Shown: positions 46,131 through 46,885 of the stretch, in pieces
How positions within the stretch are numbered: position 1 is the stretch's first letter
Layout of the letters: each line of letters opens with the position of its first letter
NCBI RefSeq assembly: GCF_030341905.1
Contig: NZ_JATAAF010000022.1
Coordinates: 1-46,885 of the forward strand
Source: Porticoccus sp. W117
GTDB taxonomy: Bacteria; Pseudomonadota; Gammaproteobacteria; Pseudomonadales; Porticoccaceae
Reading direction: 5' to 3'
DNA: 46,885 bases
The notes under the pieces: generated by a model
What the model was told of the DNA's origin: nothing
Seen by the model: only the letters and a program-made list of their open reading frames with translations
Database searches by the model: none
Made by a program: the position numbers and the translations under genes

Positions 46131-46151
46131 CTGTTCGTCGGCTGGTGCGCC

Positions 46152-46235
46152 TTATCCGAACCGTAAACCATCCCGCCGAGATCCGATAACGATCTCAGCG
46201 GCGATAATGATGTTGTGTACAGCGTTTTGGTTCAT
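46152..46235 (-). CDS. ilvL: ilvL leader peptide
   Basis: 27-aa ORF with ATG 46233-46235 and TAA 46152-46154. It contains the control run NIIIAAEIVIG: five Ile and one Val within eleven residues, matching the amino acids made by the downstream ilvGMA genes. Ribosome stalling at these codons should prevent the terminator at 46101-46130 from forming. The hairpin GCTGAGATC/GATCTCGGC (46173-46203) overlaps its 3' half as the pause structure. It was found by reading the sequence; its function is an inference from known ilv attenuators. Confidence 0.85.
   Translation of the reverse strand: MNQNAVHNIIIAAEIVIGSRRDGLRFG
46173..46203 (-). promoter_or_regulatory. Attenuator pause hairpin
   Basis: CCCGCCGAGATCC-gataac-GATCTCAGCGGC (plus-strand wording) is a strong imperfect inverted repeat covering the 3' half of the leader ORF, the expected 1:2 stem of an ilv-type attenuator. 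Confidence 0.7.
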
Positions 46236-46296
46236 ATTCTGTTTTGTGTCGCTGCTGGGGGCTTAATATGGCCCGGCTGTTCTTAACTTGGCGTAC

Positions 46297-46325
46297 ATAA
46301 TATTAGCATTTTTATCCAATGTGAA
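46297..46325 (-). promoter_or_regulatory. ilvLp: Promoter of the ilvLGMA operon
   Basis: -35 TTCACA (46320-46325) and -10 TATTAT (46297-46302), each one mismatch from consensus, are separated by exactly 17 bp. Transcription would begin near 46290, about 55 nt before the leader peptide. Confidence 0.7.
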
Positions 46326-46468
46326 TGACATTTTTTGCCATATTGGTAATTTATTGTATTAGCCTCTCCTCTGGCTCGACAAGGGTGTTGATGTGATTCA
46401 GGCTATGGAAGCTGGTTTAAAGAGCACTACATAAGGTGCGTCTGTAGGAACGGAAGGGATATTTTTCT

Positions 46469-46567
46469 ATGCAAAAGAGATATTGGGATTGTTTGAAACG
46501 CTCCCCCGATAGTTACTATAAGGTCAGCAAGCTGCGCCTGCCCTGTGCATTCGTTAATGGTCACTGA
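46469..46567 (+). CDS. Possible 32-aa small ORF
   Basis: ATG 46469 preceded by AAGGGA at suitable distance opens a 32-codon frame starting MQKRYWDCLKRSPDSYYKVS and ending PCAFVNGH, stopping 16 nt before the next gene. No homology recognised; it may be chance. Confidence 0.2.
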   Translation: MQKRYWDCLKRSPDSYYKVSKLRLPCAFVNGH

Positions 46568-46583
46568 TGGAACTTTCAAGAAA

Positions 46584-46769
46584 ATGAGAATTTACTTGTT
46601 GATACTTATTCTATGCACCTTTAGTGCTAATGTATTTTCAGACTCTAAATACGAAATTGCTAGCGCGTGGCAGAGATTACTCCAGGCTGTAGAAAATAAG
46701 AATATAAATGAATTTACATCTCTGGCATCAAGAGCTATCAGATGTACTTTGTGTTTAAGGAACATCTGA
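46584..46769 (+). pseudogene. Small secreted protein, N-terminal fragment cut by the terminal repeat
   Basis: ATG 46584 opens a frame with a signal peptide (RIYLLILILCTFSANVFS) and a short helical region (YEIASAWQRLLQAVENKNIN, then EFTSLASRA). The chromosomal part ends at 46758 and the last residues come from the terminal repeat. The start of the mature region resembles small periplasmic proteins with a NTF2-like or helical domain, but too little is left to name a family. AT-rich, like the left end of the window. Confidence 0.5.
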
Positions 46770-46885
46770 TTAATTGATAATGCAGTGCCAGTTTCTGCAA
46801 TTCAAAAATTCAGGTGCTCGTTTTCTCCAAATTTTGCGTAAATAACTCGATATTTACGCACTTTTTGCCTTGCTGAGGGGGGCTC
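46759..46885 (+). mobile_element. Insertion-sequence end (right terminal repeat)
   Basis: Same 127 bases as 1-127 in inverted orientation, starting GGAACATCTGATTAATT after TTAA (46755-46758). It truncates the gene at 46584. As at the left end, no transposase is in view. Confidence 0.6.

Larger units (their letters stand above)
46236..46583. other. 348-bp intergenic region
   Basis: Between the ilvL leader and the truncated plus-strand gene. Besides the ilv promoter it holds a 32-codon candidate ORF (46469-46567). The remaining sequence is AT-rich and shows no other clear feature. Confidence 0.4.

Overview
The window looks like a chromosomal contig from a gammaproteobacterium, probably a marine or environmental one. 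The evidence is the gene set: map-glnD-dapC-nth, bamC-dapA, an ilvL-ilvG-ilvM-ilvA attenuated operon, rsmJ, a Tat-exported PhoX, a large TonB-dependent receptor and many short REP-like palindromes between genes. I cannot name the genus. Both ends are the same 127-bp sequence in inverted orientation. It looks like the edge of an insertion sequence, each copy breaking a gene, and the contig probably stops there because the assembler could not pass the repeat.

Region 1 (about 130-10,450, visibly AT-richer than the rest) is an accessory island. Its minus strand carries a broken S9-type peptidase gene, a Tat-exported PhoX-like phosphatase, a lipoprotein glycerophosphodiester phosphodiesterase, a secreted Ca-dependent phosphoinositide-type phospholipase C and a TonB-dependent receptor. 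A ROK-type regulator without the family zinc cysteines is divergent from the receptor, and a GPH-type MFS symporter converges on the regulator. I read this as a candidate locus for scavenging phospholipid head groups (inositol phosphates or glycerophosphodiesters). It ends at a decayed nucleoside transporter and a 600-bp gene-poor scar.

Region 2 (11,060-22,340) is housekeeping: map, glnD, dapC, nth, sixA, a Spx/ArsC-like gene, dapD, dps, a small membrane protein, dapE and a DMT transporter. Most of the succinylase lysine/diaminopimelate pathway (DapA, D, C, E) lies in this window. A small cluster of DnaA-box-like sites sits between sixA and the Spx-like gene.

Region 3 (22,380-28,300, minus strand) holds rsmJ, an OmpA-type lipoprotein, an MBL hydrolase, bamC, dapA and an LpxL-type acyltransferase. 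The 330 bp upstream of dapA is a nested array of hairpins that also carries an inverted copy of the dapA start.

Region 4 (28,510-40,645, minus strand) is an apparent 11-gene operon: a small secreted protein, three large or medium TPR proteins (two of them lipoproteins), a small secreted protein whose N-terminus carries a REP-like insertion, TolQ/ExbB, two ExbD/TolR proteins (one with Asn at the proton-pathway Asp), an AgmX/PglI-type TonB-like protein, a membrane class III adenylyl cyclase and another TPR lipoprotein. This resembles a proton-driven envelope machine of the Tol/Ton/Agl-Glt type and is the most interesting system in the window.

Region 5 (40,890-46,760) has a secreted delta-class-like carbonic anhydrase, a GNAT acetyltransferase, and the ilvL-G-M-A operon with a clear leader peptide, pause hairpin, terminator and promoter. 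It ends in a second gene truncated by the terminal repeat.
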